In this document: piece after piece, positions 1 to 8,772 of the stretch | Layout: every line of letters starts with the position of its first letter | How positions within the stretch are numbered: the first letter of the stretch is position 1 | NCBI GenBank assembly: GCA_046330075.1 | Contig: JAXLTL010000001.1 | Coordinates: 620,001 to 684,000, forward strand | Origin: JAJTFW01 sp046330075 | GTDB lineage: Bacteria; Bacteroidota; Bacteroidia; AKYH767-A; OLB10 | DNA: 64,000 nucleotides | Direction of reading: 5' to 3' | The notes under the pieces: generated by a model | Told to the model about the DNA's origin: nothing | The model's input: only the letters and a program-made list of their open reading frames with translations | Database searches by the model: none | Made by a program: the position numbers and the translations under genes

Positions 1-27
1 ACACGTTAAGAACATCCAAGGTCTGCG

Positions 28-1341
28 GTGAGCAAACTCCTTCAAATTATCAACAAAGCAGGAACCATTCGCGGGTTGCAGATGTTCCAGTTATTTAAGC
101 TTGGCGGGGTATTATTGACCGGTATTCTTTTTACAAAAAGTAGTCTGACAATCCGGGAAATAGGTATCTATGAAAGCCTGGTGTTCATATCTACTCTATT
201 CAGCTTTTTCTGGATAAACGGAATTCTCCAATCCTTACTTGGCAATTACTCAAAATCCAATCCAGAGGAAGGAAAGTCACGGCTATTCAATACCGGTATA
301 CTCATCGTCACGCTGAATATGATACTGGTAGCTGTTCTGTGGTCAGCACGTCCTCTGTTAGCTGCTTTTCTCCCTCCTGAAGCTGAAGAATTTTACCCGC
401 TGTTGCTGTTATATGTATTATTCAATAATTCCTCTTTTCTGATTGAATACCGCTTCCTCCTGAGTGAAAAAGCAACAGGACTTTTTCTTTATGGAATCAC
501 ATCCTTTATCCTTCAATTATTGTTTGTAGCCGGTCCCGCCATTGCCGGTTATCCGTTTGTATATTGTATATATGGGCTGATTTTCATTGCCGCTTTGAAG
601 AATTTATATCTGTTGGTGCAATTCAGGAAAGTTAAACGGACTCAGATTACGCCAAAAAGCTGGCCTGTAATTCTATTCAGTTCAGCCCCGTTAATTCTGA
701 GTTTTCTTATCTCAGGTTCATCTGATTATATTGACGGAATACTTATCTCCACACAATTAGGCAGTGATGCGTTAGCGCTCTACCGTTATGGCGCCAGAGA
801 GCTTCCACTTGCAGTTTTACTCGCCAGTTCAGTAACGGCGGCGCTACTACCTGTTTTATCCAATCGTGAAAGATTTGAAGAAGGAATAGCCACACTACGC
901 CTGGAATCTGCCCGACTAATGCATTTCCTCTTTCCGGTCAGTATATTGCTGATGTTAAGTTCTTCATATTTATACCCGTTGATCTTCAGAGCAGAATTTA
1001 TTCAAAGTGCAGGAGTATTCAATATTTATTTATTGCTGATCATCAGCAGGGTCTTTTTCCCTCAGGCGGTTGTAATGGCACATGGCCGAAATGATATCAT
1101 CTTCAAAGTCGCTCTGGCCGAAATCACCATGAATGTAGTTGCCAGTTTCGTTCTACTTCAGTTTTTCGGCATGAACGGTGTTGCCTGGGGGACAGTTCTG
1201 GCTTTTTTTCTTGAAAAAACACTGCTCTTCATCTTCCTTCGCAGGAGATTTGAAATAGGGATTCAGCAACTTCTACCAGTCCGATTGTGGGTATTATATT
1301 CAACAATATTGATTATCACCTACTTATTTACTATAATTTAA
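28..1341 (+). CDS. Wzx-like polysaccharide flippase (MOP superfamily)
   Basis: This 437-aa protein is almost entirely hydrophobic, with about twelve predicted membrane segments separated by short basic loops, as in the MOP-superfamily lipopolysaccharide/O-antigen flippases that move lipid-linked sugars across the inner membrane. The start is GTG at 28; an in-frame stop lies at 7-9, so the gene cannot extend further upstream. A weak AAGG lies about eight bases before the start. No catalytic motif is expected in this family, so the call rests on hydropathy, length (usual 400-500 aa) and general sequence style. Its partners, such as glycosyltransferases, would lie left of the window. A related MOP branch (MurJ or oligosaccharide exporter) cannot be excluded. 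Confidence 0.75.
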   Translation: MSKLLQIINKAGTIRGLQMFQLFKLGGVLLTGILFTKSSLTIREIGIYESLVFISTLFSFFWINGILQSLLGNYSKSNPEEGKSRLFNTGILIVTLNMILVAVLWSARPLLAAFLPPEAEEFYPLLLLYVLFNNSSFLIEYRFLLSEKATGLFLYGITSFILQLLFVAGPAIAGYPFVYCIYGLIFIAALKNLYLLVQFRKVKRTQITPKSWPVILFSSAPLILSFLISGSSDYIDGILISTQLGSDALALYRYGARELPLAVLLASSVTAALLPVLSNRERFEEGIATLRLESARLMHFLFPVSILLMLSSSYLYPLIFRAEFIQSAGVFNIYLLLIISRVFFPQAVVMAHGRNDIIFKVALAEITMNVVASFVLLQFFGMNGVAWGTVLAFFLEKTLLFIFLRRRFEIGIQQLLPVRLWVLYSTILIITYLFTII

Positions 1342-1364
1342 ATAGTACCAGAAAGCCTAAATCC

Positions 1365-1393
1365 TTGTTTTGAATTAAAAATAGTTATTTTTG
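1365..1393 (+). promoter_or_regulatory. Bacteroidota-type promoter for the Asp-box T9SS gene
   Basis: TTG at 1365-1367, an 18-bp spacer, then TATTTTTG at 1386-1393 fit the Bacteroidota -33/-7 consensus. The predicted transcript would have a leader of roughly 115 nt before the ATG at 1512. The box is read directly; promoter activity is inferred. Confidence 0.6.
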
Positions 1394-1511
1394 TCATTAT
1401 GGTGTAATATGCTGTGGGGTTCCCATGCAGAAAGCAACCGGAAGTTCCTATATTTACACCGTACTAAATAGTTAAGTGAACACCAATTATAAAAACCAAA
1501 AAACCAATTCA

Positions 1512-3497
1512 ATGAGAAAATTATTACTCTGCGGTCTTTCGCTTGCAATCGCATTCGGAGCAAGCGCTCAGACTTTGAAGATGGCCAAGCCGGCCAAAGG
1601 AGTGCAGGTTCACCGCACGAACCAGCCATTCTATGCAGTTAAAACCAACAAAAACGATCGCATGCTTGGAGCAGAAGCTCCAGTAGCCATCCAGGCAGGT
1701 CCGACTGTTGCAGCTGCTAAAAAACTTGAAAAAGCCAAGAACCGTTCAGCGATGGCTATCAATGAAACAATCATTGGTACTACCGATTACGATCTTCAAG
1801 GTAACGTTGCAGTTGGTCGCCGTATCGTTAACAACGGTGACGGAACCATTTCTGCAACCTATACCGGATCACAGGCAGGTATGGCTTCAGCGTATGCTGA
1901 CCGCGGTACTTTTTATAACTATTTCGACGGAACTTCCTGGGGTGCGCAACCAACTGCACGTCTTGAGAACGTACGTTGCGGATGGCCAAGCATTCAGGTT
2001 GTTAACGGTACTGAGTACGTTGTAACTCACGGTGCTGCTGCAACAGGAATGGTACTTGCAAAACGCACAAAAGGAACTGGTGCATGGACAACCACTACAG
2101 GTCTGGCATTCCCGCTTCCTACTGCAGCTAACGATGTATGGCCACGTCTCGCCGTAGGTGGAGCAAATGGTCAGACACTTCACGTTATCGTTAACTCTCA
2201 AGGAACCGGAACTTCTCCAGTACTTGGTCAAAACGGTCCTATCACCTACTCACGTTCACAAGACGGTGGTGTAACCTGGGATATCCAGCACAGCATTCTT
2301 CCCGGACTCGACTCTACTATGTACAGTGGATGGGGAGCTGACGTTTACAGCATTGACGCAAACGGTGACAATATTGTTATTGCATTGGCTGAGTCATTCT
2401 CTGATGTTATCCTGATGAAATCTACTGACAACGGAACTACCTGGACCAAGACTATTGTTCAGGCTGCTCCGCTGCCCAACTACGATCCTACTGCTTCAGG
2501 TTCTATCTCTGACGTAGATGGTGACGGAGTTGCAGATCAGGTTGAATCATCAAACGGTGATGTTACTGTATCACTTGATGCAAACAACGTTGCTCACCTT
2601 GCATGGTCAGAAATGGTATATCTTGATGATGACACAACTACTGATGCAGGCTGGAGCTATTTCCCGACTGTAGATGGTATCTTCTACTGGAATGAAAACA
2701 TGGCTGCTCCAGTTCTGGCAGGTACTGCTCCTGACCTGGACGGCGACGGCATCATTTCTGTTGTTTCTGCAAATGCTACCTGCAGAACTCTTGGATACTA
2801 TGGTGGCGGTGGCTTAAGTGTACACCCAAGCCTTGGTTTCGATGCCAGCGGAAACGTTTACATGTCTTATGCTACTCTTAATGAGCAGGCAGACTCTACA
2901 GTTTACACGCAATCACACCGCCATATGGCTGCTATCAAATCTACCGATGGTGGCAACACATGGTCTTTACCGCTCCTGCTGGTTCCAATGATCGCTCAAG
3001 GCGGTGATGGCGAATTCCAGGAAGCTTGCTACGGCAGCATTGCGAAACTGGTTGACAGCAAACTTCACATTGTTTATCAGCGTGACGTTGCTCCGGGTTA
3101 CAGCCTGTTGAGCACTTCAACTGATGCTACACTGGTATGTCAGGCAAATAACAACTCATTCCGCAATGATATTGTTTATGTGAATGTAGATGTAAATGAT
3201 TTCGTTGTTGGTGTGAATGAAATCACTTCTGCTGATCAGAGTTTCTCCGTTTCTCAAAACTACCCGAACCCATTCAATGGTTCTACCCGTATTGATGTAA
3301 ACCTCAAGAAATCTTCTGAAGTCAGCATCGAAGTTTACAACGTAGTTGGCAAACTGGTTAAAACAATCAACGCAGGTACATTGACTTCAGGTGTTAACAG
3401 CATCACTATCGACGCTGCTGACCTTGCTTCTGGTCTCTACACTTACTCTGTGATTGTAGGTAGTGAAAAACTCACTCAAACGATGATGGTTAAATAA
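1512..3497 (+). CDS. Secreted Asp-box (BNR-like) protein with T9SS type A sorting domain
   Basis: I start the gene at ATG 1512 because it opens a clean signal peptide (MRKLLLCGLSLAIAFGASAQ); an in-frame GTG at 1476 would add twelve residues ahead of it. The 661-aa product has at least three Asp-box motifs (SQDGGVTW, STDNGTTW, STDGGNTW), typical of sialidase-like or BNR beta-propellers, and two Ca-binding-like DxDGDG loops. The last ~80 residues form a T9SS sorting domain beginning NYPNPFNGS and ending in a basic strand, so the protein is probably exported and surface-attached or released. Codons are strongly biased to GGT, GTT, AAC, TAC and CGT, unlike the neighbours, suggesting high expression. 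No sialidase catalytic residues were recognised, so the enzymatic role is unknown. Confidence 0.8.
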   Translation: MRKLLLCGLSLAIAFGASAQTLKMAKPAKGVQVHRTNQPFYAVKTNKNDRMLGAEAPVAIQAGPTVAAAKKLEKAKNRSAMAINETIIGTTDYDLQGNVAVGRRIVNNGDGTISATYTGSQAGMASAYADRGTFYNYFDGTSWGAQPTARLENVRCGWPSIQVVNGTEYVVTHGAAATGMVLAKRTKGTGAWTTTTGLAFPLPTAANDVWPRLAVGGANGQTLHVIVNSQGTGTSPVLGQNGPITYSRSQDGGVTWDIQHSILPGLDSTMYSGWGADVYSIDANGDNIVIALAESFSDVILMKSTDNGTTWTKTIVQAAPLPNYDPTASGSISDVDGDGVADQVESSNGDVTVSLDANNVAHLAWSEMVYLDDDTTTDAGWSYFPTVDGIFYWNENMAAPVLAGTAPDLDGDGIISVVSANATCRTLGYYGGGGLSVHPSLGFDASGNVYMSYATLNEQADSTVYTQSHRHMAAIKSTDGGNTWSLPLLLVPMIAQGGDGEFQEACYGSIAKLVDSKLHIVYQRDVAPGYSLLSTSTDATLVCQANNNSFRNDIVYVNVDVNDFVVGVNEITSADQSFSVSQNYPNPFNGSTRIDVNLKKSSEVSIEVYNVVGKLVKTINAGTLTSGVNSITIDAADLASGLYTYSVIVGSEKLTQTMMVK

Positions 3498-3514
3498 TCA
3501 TCATTGATAAAAAA

Positions 3515-3547
3515 GAAAGGCTGCTCAATGAGCAGCCTTTCTTTTTT
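3515..3547 (+). terminator. Bidirectional rho-independent terminator
   Basis: A 12-bp perfect stem, GAAAGGCTGCTC / GAGCAGCCTTTC, with a 3-nt loop is followed by TTTTTT on the plus strand and preceded by AAAAAA, so it can serve both the Asp-box gene and the convergent bshB1. Confidence 0.85.
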
Positions 3548-3556
3548 AATGGCATT

Positions 3557-4273
3557 TTATCTGAGATTGAACAAAGACTCTACTCCAATTTCTCTTTCAA
3601 CATTAAAACCCTCGGCAAAATTAAACCCCGACGGACGCCCAAGTGAAATAGCCCGTGCTTTCAGAAATTCAAGGAATTCCAGGGATGAAATTGGCGTATT
3701 CGGCTCGGAGGAATCAGGATTATAAAATTGCGTTTTGAACGCAAGAACCGCATCCATTTTCCGGTTGAAGTACTTTGACACATCATACACAAAATCCGGT
3801 TTCTGAAACCGATCCTGGATATAACGGTAAACAGCTTTCGGCCGCCAGGCCTGTTGAGGCTCATTTTCCCAATAGGTATTCACACGGGCCAGTCCACTTA
3901 AAAAACATGCTACTGATACCAGGTCGCCTGCCTTTCCGTGATCCGTATGTCGATCATTTACAGCATTGCACAATACAATTTCAGGTTTAAATCTTCTGAT
4001 GTAGGGTATCAATGCCAATTGATGTTCTTCATCATTTCTGAAAAAACCATCACGAAATCCCATATTCAACCGGAACTCTACACCAAGAATAGCCGCTGCC
4101 TGGGCAGCTTCACGGTCACGGTCATCAGGTGTACCCCGGGTTCCCAATTCACCCCGTGTAAGGTCAATAATTCCAATTTTGCGGCCGGCTGCAACTTCAG
4201 CCAGAATGGTACCTCCGGCACCCAATTCAATATCATCCGGATGAGCACCCAAAGCAAGAATATCAGTTTTCAT
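3557..4273 (-). CDS. bshB1: Bacillithiol biosynthesis deacetylase BshB1
   Basis: A 238-aa PIG-L/LmbE-family zinc deacetylase. It removes the acetyl group from N-acetylglucosaminyl-malate in bacillithiol synthesis in the cytoplasm. Visible zinc-site motifs are AHPDD (residues 10-14) and NDRHTDHG (106-113), together with the BshB1-style LTRGELGTRG stretch (38-47). I chose the ATG at 4273 (MKTDILALGAHPDD) because the in-frame extension to 4351 runs through the divergent promoter region and adds sequence not seen in the family. The other bacillithiol genes are not in the window. The gene converges on the Asp-box gene and is divergent from ccmB. Confidence 0.9.
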   Translation of the reverse strand: MKTDILALGAHPDDIELGAGGTILAEVAAGRKIGIIDLTRGELGTRGTPDDRDREAAQAAAILGVEFRLNMGFRDGFFRNDEEHQLALIPYIRRFKPEIVLCNAVNDRHTDHGKAGDLVSVACFLSGLARVNTYWENEPQQAWRPKAVYRYIQDRFQKPDFVYDVSKYFNRKMDAVLAFKTQFYNPDSSEPNTPISSLEFLEFLKARAISLGRPSGFNFAEGFNVEREIGVESLFNLR

Positions 4274-4288
4274 AGCAATTTTCCAGAT

Positions 4289-4296
4289 CAAAAATA
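4289..4296 (-). promoter_or_regulatory. -7 element upstream of bshB1
   Basis: CAAAAATA on the plus strand reads TATTTTTG on the minus strand, 15 nt before the bshB1 start. No clear -33 TTTG was seen at the usual spacing. Confidence 0.5.
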
Positions 4297-4334
4297 GTTG
4301 ACGTAGGTCGATTAAAAAATTGCATTTTTGCGTT

Positions 4335-5000
4335 GTGGGATTTTCCTTCAAGACATATAAGGCTTTGCTGGCTCATGAAATCCGTTTGGAATTCAGAAAC
4401 CGCCAGGCATTGACTAGCCTGCTTATCTATTCTATTTCATCTATTTACATAAGTTATTTAAGCTATCGTCAGCAACTTGACCCGGTTACCTGGAATGCTT
4501 TATTCTGGATCATCATGCTTTTTGCTGCTACCAATGCTATCGCCCGAAGTTTTTTGCAGGAAAGCAAAGGAATACAACTTTACCACTTTACATTAATGGA
4601 TCCTGCAAGTGTAATTCTGGCTAAAATCACATATAACGTATTCATTCTTTGTCTTTTAGGCATAGTAAACCTGCTTTTTTTTGGTATTTTCTTTGAACTG
4701 CCGGTTCAGGAGTTACCTCAGTTCATTATCTGTTTGTTATTGGGAGGATTTGGCCTTTCAGCTGTTTTAACACTTGTTTCAGGAATAGTATCACGAGCAC
4801 AGGGAAATGCAGCCCTGGTAGCTATTTTGGGATTTCCGTTGTTGTTTCCCTTATTGATTACGATAATCAAAGTATCGCAATCCGCAATTGACGGTACCGG
4901 TCTGGAAGCCAATCAGCCTTATTGGGTAGTACTGATCGCTGTAAACAGTATTATTGTTACACTATCCTACCTACTCTTTCCCTACCTTTGGCGTGATTAA
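4335..5000 (+). CDS. ccmB: Haem exporter membrane protein CcmB
   Basis: This is a six-helix membrane protein resembling CcmB, the membrane subunit of the CcmAB(C) ABC complex that releases haem-loaded CcmE during cytochrome c maturation. The N-terminal cytoplasmic stretch KALLAHEIRLEFRNRQAL and the later QESKGIQLYHFTLMDP segment are family-like. It is the first of five ccm genes on one strand. I chose GTG 4335 because the N-terminus then has normal CcmB length; TTG 4320 is the other in-frame option and would add five residues. A near-consensus CATTTTTG at 4323-4330 lies just ahead. The ATPase CcmA is not in the window. Confidence 0.85.
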   Translation: MGFSFKTYKALLAHEIRLEFRNRQALTSLLIYSISSIYISYLSYRQQLDPVTWNALFWIIMLFAATNAIARSFLQESKGIQLYHFTLMDPASVILAKITYNVFILCLLGIVNLLFFGIFFELPVQELPQFIICLLLGGFGLSAVLTLVSGIVSRAQGNAALVAILGFPLLFPLLITIIKVSQSAIDGTGLEANQPYWVVLIAVNSIIVTLSYLLFPYLWRD

Positions 5001-5011
5001 AATTCCCATTG

Positions 5012-5686
5012 GTGAAAACTTCAATTGCACGTGTCTGGTGGTGGAAAATACTGGCATTAATTTGCCTGTTTTATACCTATTCCGAGGGCTTTCTTGGAGA
5101 GGTTCCGCGTATGCCAATTTTACATGAGACAATCCGGAATCTGTATTTCCATGTGACCATGTGGATGGCCATGCTGGTGCTCATGTTTGTCAATATGGTG
5201 TATGGCATAAAGTATTTGCGCTCAGGGGATCTGTACCATGATCTTGTTGCTGAAGAGTCTGCCCGTACGGCGATGGTATTTGCCATTGCCGGATTGCTGA
5301 CCGGGATGATATGGGCGAATTACACCTGGGGAGCACCCTGGGTGAACGATCCTCAGCTGAATGGCACAGCTGCCTCCATGTTGATTTATGCAGCCTACTT
5401 TATTTTGCGAAACGCAATTCCTGATGATAGTAAGAAAGCAAAACTGGCATCGGTCTACAGTATTTTTGCGTTTGTGATGATGTTCGTATTCATCATGGTG
5501 CTGCCCAAACTGAATGATAGTCTTCACCCAGGGAAAGGAGGCAATCCAGGCTTCAATAAATATGACCTTGACTCCAATATGCGCATGGTATTTTATCCGG
5601 CTGTCATTGGCTGGACTCTGATGGGCACCTGGATGATGAGTTTAAGAGTCCGCATTCGTAAAATTGAAAACGCAGTAGCACAATGA
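5012..5686 (+). CDS. ccmC: Haem transport/assembly protein CcmC
   Basis: About 224 aa with six membrane segments. It belongs to the CcmC/CcsA family that presents haem to CcmE on the periplasmic face. The tryptophan-rich WWD-type motif is visible as WANYTWGAPWVNDPQL near residue 101, flanked by periplasmic histidines (near FHVTMW, residue ~47, and LHPGKGG, residue ~170). Starts are GTG 5012 or TTG 5009, which differ by one residue. It begins 11 nt after ccmB and overlaps ccmD by ATGA, indicating one operon with translational coupling. Confidence 0.9.
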   Translation: MKTSIARVWWWKILALICLFYTYSEGFLGEVPRMPILHETIRNLYFHVTMWMAMLVLMFVNMVYGIKYLRSGDLYHDLVAEESARTAMVFAIAGLLTGMIWANYTWGAPWVNDPQLNGTAASMLIYAAYFILRNAIPDDSKKAKLASVYSIFAFVMMFVFIMVLPKLNDSLHPGKGGNPGFNKYDLDSNMRMVFYPAVIGWTLMGTWMMSLRVRIRKIENAVAQ

Positions 5687-5895
5687 AATCACTGTTGAAA
5701 TTATTCGCCTGCATCAGTGCATTTTTATTAACCTGTCCGGCTAAGGCACAGGCAATAGAAATGTCAGAAGGTATGCGTTCAGAAGGTAAAATCTATGTAG
5801 TTATCGTGATCGCCTTCTTCGTGCTTGCCGTCATGAGTATATACATGATCAGTATCGACCGTCGGGTAAGAAAAATGGAAAACAAACAAAAGTAA
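5683..5895 (+). CDS. ccmD: CcmD-family small membrane protein
   Basis: A 70-aa protein with an N-terminal signal-like helix ending PAKAQA, then one transmembrane helix (~residues 37-57) followed by a basic tail (RRVRKMENKQK). Size, single-span topology with a positively charged cytoplasmic end, and position between ccmC and ccmE match the CcmD-family proteins of Bacteroidota, which bridge CcmC and CcmE. It overlaps ccmC by 4 nt and ends 5 nt before ccmE. Sequence similarity in this family is weak, so context carries much of the call. Confidence 0.75.
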   Translation: MKSLLKLFACISAFLLTCPAKAQAIEMSEGMRSEGKIYVVIVIAFFVLAVMSIYMISIDRRVRKMENKQK

Positions 5896-5900
5896 TCCAG

Positions 5901-6302
5901 ATGAAAAAGATCCACATCATTGCTATAGTTGTTATAGCAGTAGCGCTGGCAGTTATTGTAAGCACAATCAGCAACTCCAGTACGTATGCACCTTTCAGTA
6001 CAGCTGTTGAACATCAGGGAAAAACATTTCATATTGTTGGAAAGGTAAACAAGGCGAAGGAGTTTATTTATAACCCGGAAAGCAATGCCAACATTTTCGG
6101 TTTCTATCTGGTCGACAATGAAGGTATTGAGAAGAAAGTGCTCTACAATGGAACCAAGCCACAGGATTTTGAGCGATCAGAGCAAATTGTTGTGGTAGGG
6201 AAAATGGAAGGTGATGAATTTCATGCCAATCAGTTACTTATGAAATGTCCTTCAAAATATAACGGTAATCAGCAAGATCAGATGAAGGCTGTGAGCAGCT
6301 GA
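5901..6302 (+). CDS. ccmE: Haem chaperone CcmE, CxxxY variant
   Basis: A 133-aa periplasmic haem chaperone with an N-terminal anchor (residues ~5-23) and an OB-fold domain. In classical CcmE the haem is bound covalently by a His in an HxxxY motif. Here the same position reads CPSKY (Cys116 to Tyr120), the CxxxY form known from archaea, Desulfovibrio and some other bacteria. The rest of the domain (GKVNKAKEF, FYLVDNEG, VGKMEGDEFHANQLLMK) is intact, so this looks like the Cys-type system rather than a mutated gene. It sits in line with ccmBCD and ccmF. Confidence 0.9.
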   Translation: MKKIHIIAIVVIAVALAVIVSTISNSSTYAPFSTAVEHQGKTFHIVGKVNKAKEFIYNPESNANIFGFYLVDNEGIEKKVLYNGTKPQDFERSEQIVVVGKMEGDEFHANQLLMKCPSKYNGNQQDQMKAVSS

Positions 6303-6339
6303 TCACCTCTTGCATTCATTCAACACAACCCCGCGAACA

Positions 6340-8766
6340 ATGGAAATACAATATCAGGGAGAACACCTTGGTTACGGCGTAGCAGGAAACATCCTCATTA
6401 TCCTTTCTTTTACCACCGCTTTACTCTCTACCATTTCCTATTGGTACGCTATAAAATCAGAAGGCGAAATATCATCGCCCTGGTTAAAGCTGGCACGCAC
6501 ATCGTTCAGCATACATGCTGCCGGAGTTATTGGAGTAATGGTTTTGATCTATTACCTGATTCACGGACATTACTTTGAGTATTACTATATCTGGCAGCAT
6601 TCCAATACAATCCTCCCCATGAAATATATGTGGGCATGTTTATGGGAGGGGCAAGAAGGCAGCTTTCTGATCTGGTCATTCTGGCATGTGGTTCTTTCAT
6701 TTATATTGATCCGTATCGGTGGAAAATGGGAAAGCCCTGTGATGTTTACCATTATGCTGATCCAGGTATTTCTGGCATCTATGCTGCTAGGTCTTGAGTT
6801 CAATGGAATTAAAATCGGGTCAAACCCATTTGTTTTGCTACGCGATCATCCGGATTTTGCAAACCTTCCGTTCATAAAGTTCCCTGATTATCTTTCGAAG
6901 ATCAAGGATGGCAGAGGATTAAACCCACTGCTGCAGAATTACTGGATGGTGATTCACCCTCCTACTCTGTTTTTAGGTTTTGCCGCAACAGCAATCCCTT
7001 TTGCCTTTGCAATCGGCGGGTTAATTACCAACAGGGTTAAAGAATGGACTGCAGCAGCATTACCCTGGGCTCTTTTCGGCATATCCATACTCGGAACAGG
7101 TATTCTTATGGGCGGTGCCTGGGCATATGAATCACTCAGCTTCGGAGGCTTCTGGGCCTGGGATCCGGTAGAAAACGCCAGCTTGGTGCCATGGCTGACG
7201 CTTGTGGGAGGCACACACGTAATGCTCATCTACAAGAAGAATAAGACATCCTTAACCAGTGCATTTGTGCTGGTTATTACCACTTTCTTACTGGTGCTGT
7301 ATTCCACTTTTTTAACGCGAAGCGGAATATTAGGCGACACCTCTGTCCATGCATTCACTGACCTTGGAATGAAGGGCCAGTTGATACTTTACATGGTCTT
7401 TTTTATTGGCTTGTCCATTTATCTGATGATTCGCCGTCGTCACGAAATCAAAGCACCGGCATCCGAAGATGATCAGCTTTCAAGCAGGGAATTCTGGATG
7501 TTCATGGGAATGCTGATACTGGTGATTTCTGCTGTGCAGGTTACTATTACAACGTCGATTCCGGTTATCAATAAAGTATTTGGAACGAAGATGGCACCAC
7601 CTGCAGATGCAGTTGATTTTTACAATTCATGGCAGGTGCCTTTGGCTGTCATCATAGCATTATTGGCTGCCATTGCTCAATTTTTCAAATGGAAAAAATC
7701 TGACTGGAAAACGGTATTCCGCCAGTTAATTCTGTCTACTGTTTCAGCTGCCATTCTCACCATACTATACGAGCTATCTTTCGGATTCAGCAGAGTACAG
7801 TTTACGTTACTTCTCTTCACTTCACTTTGGGCTATCACAGCAAACCTGGATATCTGGATACGTGTTTTTAAAGGCAAAACGAATCATTCCGGAGCAAGTA
7901 TTGCTCACATCGGAATCGGCATGATTCTTTTGGGTGCACTTGTTTCCAATACTGAAAAACAAATCATCAGTCAGAATAAGCTGGCAGTAGATCTCGGCAA
8001 AGATTTCCCAAACAAGGAGAACATTTTGCTCTATCAAGGTGATACTCTTAGCATGGGCGAATACTTCGTAACCTATAAAGGCCGGAAAAAAGACGGCATC
8101 AATCTTTTCTATGAAGTGGAATATTTCAAGCAGGCTGAGGGCAATGGGCTCCAGAAACAATTCTCCCTCTTCCCTACTGTTCAACTAAACGAACGTATGG
8201 GAAATGTGAGCGAACCTTCAACCAAGCACTTTTTCAACCGCGACATCTATACGCATGTGACATATGCAGAGATGGATGACATGAAAAACGAAGCGGAGAA
8301 CAACAGCTACAAAGAAGGAAAGAAATACGAATTATCCGTTGGTGATACCTTCACAACGAGTAACAGCCTGGTTGTACTGGAGGCGCTCGACAAAGAAGTT
8401 GACAGGAAAAAGTTGCTTCTGAACGAAACCGATGTTGCTGTTTCTGCACGACTTCGTCTGATGGATGTCAACAAGCAGATTCATTACGTTAATCCGGTCT
8501 TTGTTCTTAGAGGGAATAACTACTTCAGCAAACCTGATGTAAACGAACTTCTTGGATTAAGGTTCAATTTCAACAAGATAATTCCAGGTGAAAATAAAGT
8601 GGAAATTGAAGTAGAAGAAAAGGAAAGCAATTCGCGTGAATTCATCATCATGAAAGCCATCATATTTCCGCATATCAATATCCTTTGGATTGGATGTATT
8701 CTGATGTCGATCGGAACGTGGATCGCTATTTTAAAGAGGGTGAAACAATTAAAAACACAAGACTGA
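6340..8766 (+). CDS. ccmF: Cytochrome c haem lyase CcmF
   Basis: About 808 aa with many transmembrane segments; it attaches haem to apocytochrome c at the periplasmic side. The WWD signature is clear around residues 260-285 (GGAWAYESL, FGGFWAWDPVENASLVPWL), as is the conserved MVIHPPTLFLGF stretch near residue 205 and the FLTRSGIL motif near 328. I start at ATG 6340 (MEIQYQGEHLGYG); TTG 6310 would add ten unconvincing residues. A long periplasmic C-terminal domain (~residues 555-780) with a final transmembrane helix makes it longer than enterobacterial CcmF (~650 aa). It ends 6 nt before the next gene. Confidence 0.92.
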   Translation: MEIQYQGEHLGYGVAGNILIILSFTTALLSTISYWYAIKSEGEISSPWLKLARTSFSIHAAGVIGVMVLIYYLIHGHYFEYYYIWQHSNTILPMKYMWACLWEGQEGSFLIWSFWHVVLSFILIRIGGKWESPVMFTIMLIQVFLASMLLGLEFNGIKIGSNPFVLLRDHPDFANLPFIKFPDYLSKIKDGRGLNPLLQNYWMVIHPPTLFLGFAATAIPFAFAIGGLITNRVKEWTAAALPWALFGISILGTGILMGGAWAYESLSFGGFWAWDPVENASLVPWLTLVGGTHVMLIYKKNKTSLTSAFVLVITTFLLVLYSTFLTRSGILGDTSVHAFTDLGMKGQLILYMVFFIGLSIYLMIRRRHEIKAPASEDDQLSSREFWMFMGMLILVISAVQVTITTSIPVINKVFGTKMAPPADAVDFYNSWQVPLAVIIALLAAIAQFFKWKKSDWKTVFRQLILSTVSAAILTILYELSFGFSRVQFTLLLFTSLWAITANLDIWIRVFKGKTNHSGASIAHIGIGMILLGALVSNTEKQIISQNKLAVDLGKDFPNKENILLYQGDTLSMGEYFVTYKGRKKDGINLFYEVEYFKQAEGNGLQKQFSLFPTVQLNERMGNVSEPSTKHFFNRDIYTHVTYAEMDDMKNEAENNSYKEGKKYELSVGDTFTTSNSLVVLEALDKEVDRKKLLLNETDVAVSARLRLMDVNKQIHYVNPVFVLRGNNYFSKPDVNELLGLRFNFNKIIPGENKVEIEVEEKESNSREFIIMKAIIFPHINILWIGCILMSIGTWIAILKRVKQLKTQD

Positions 8767-8772
8767 TCGCCG

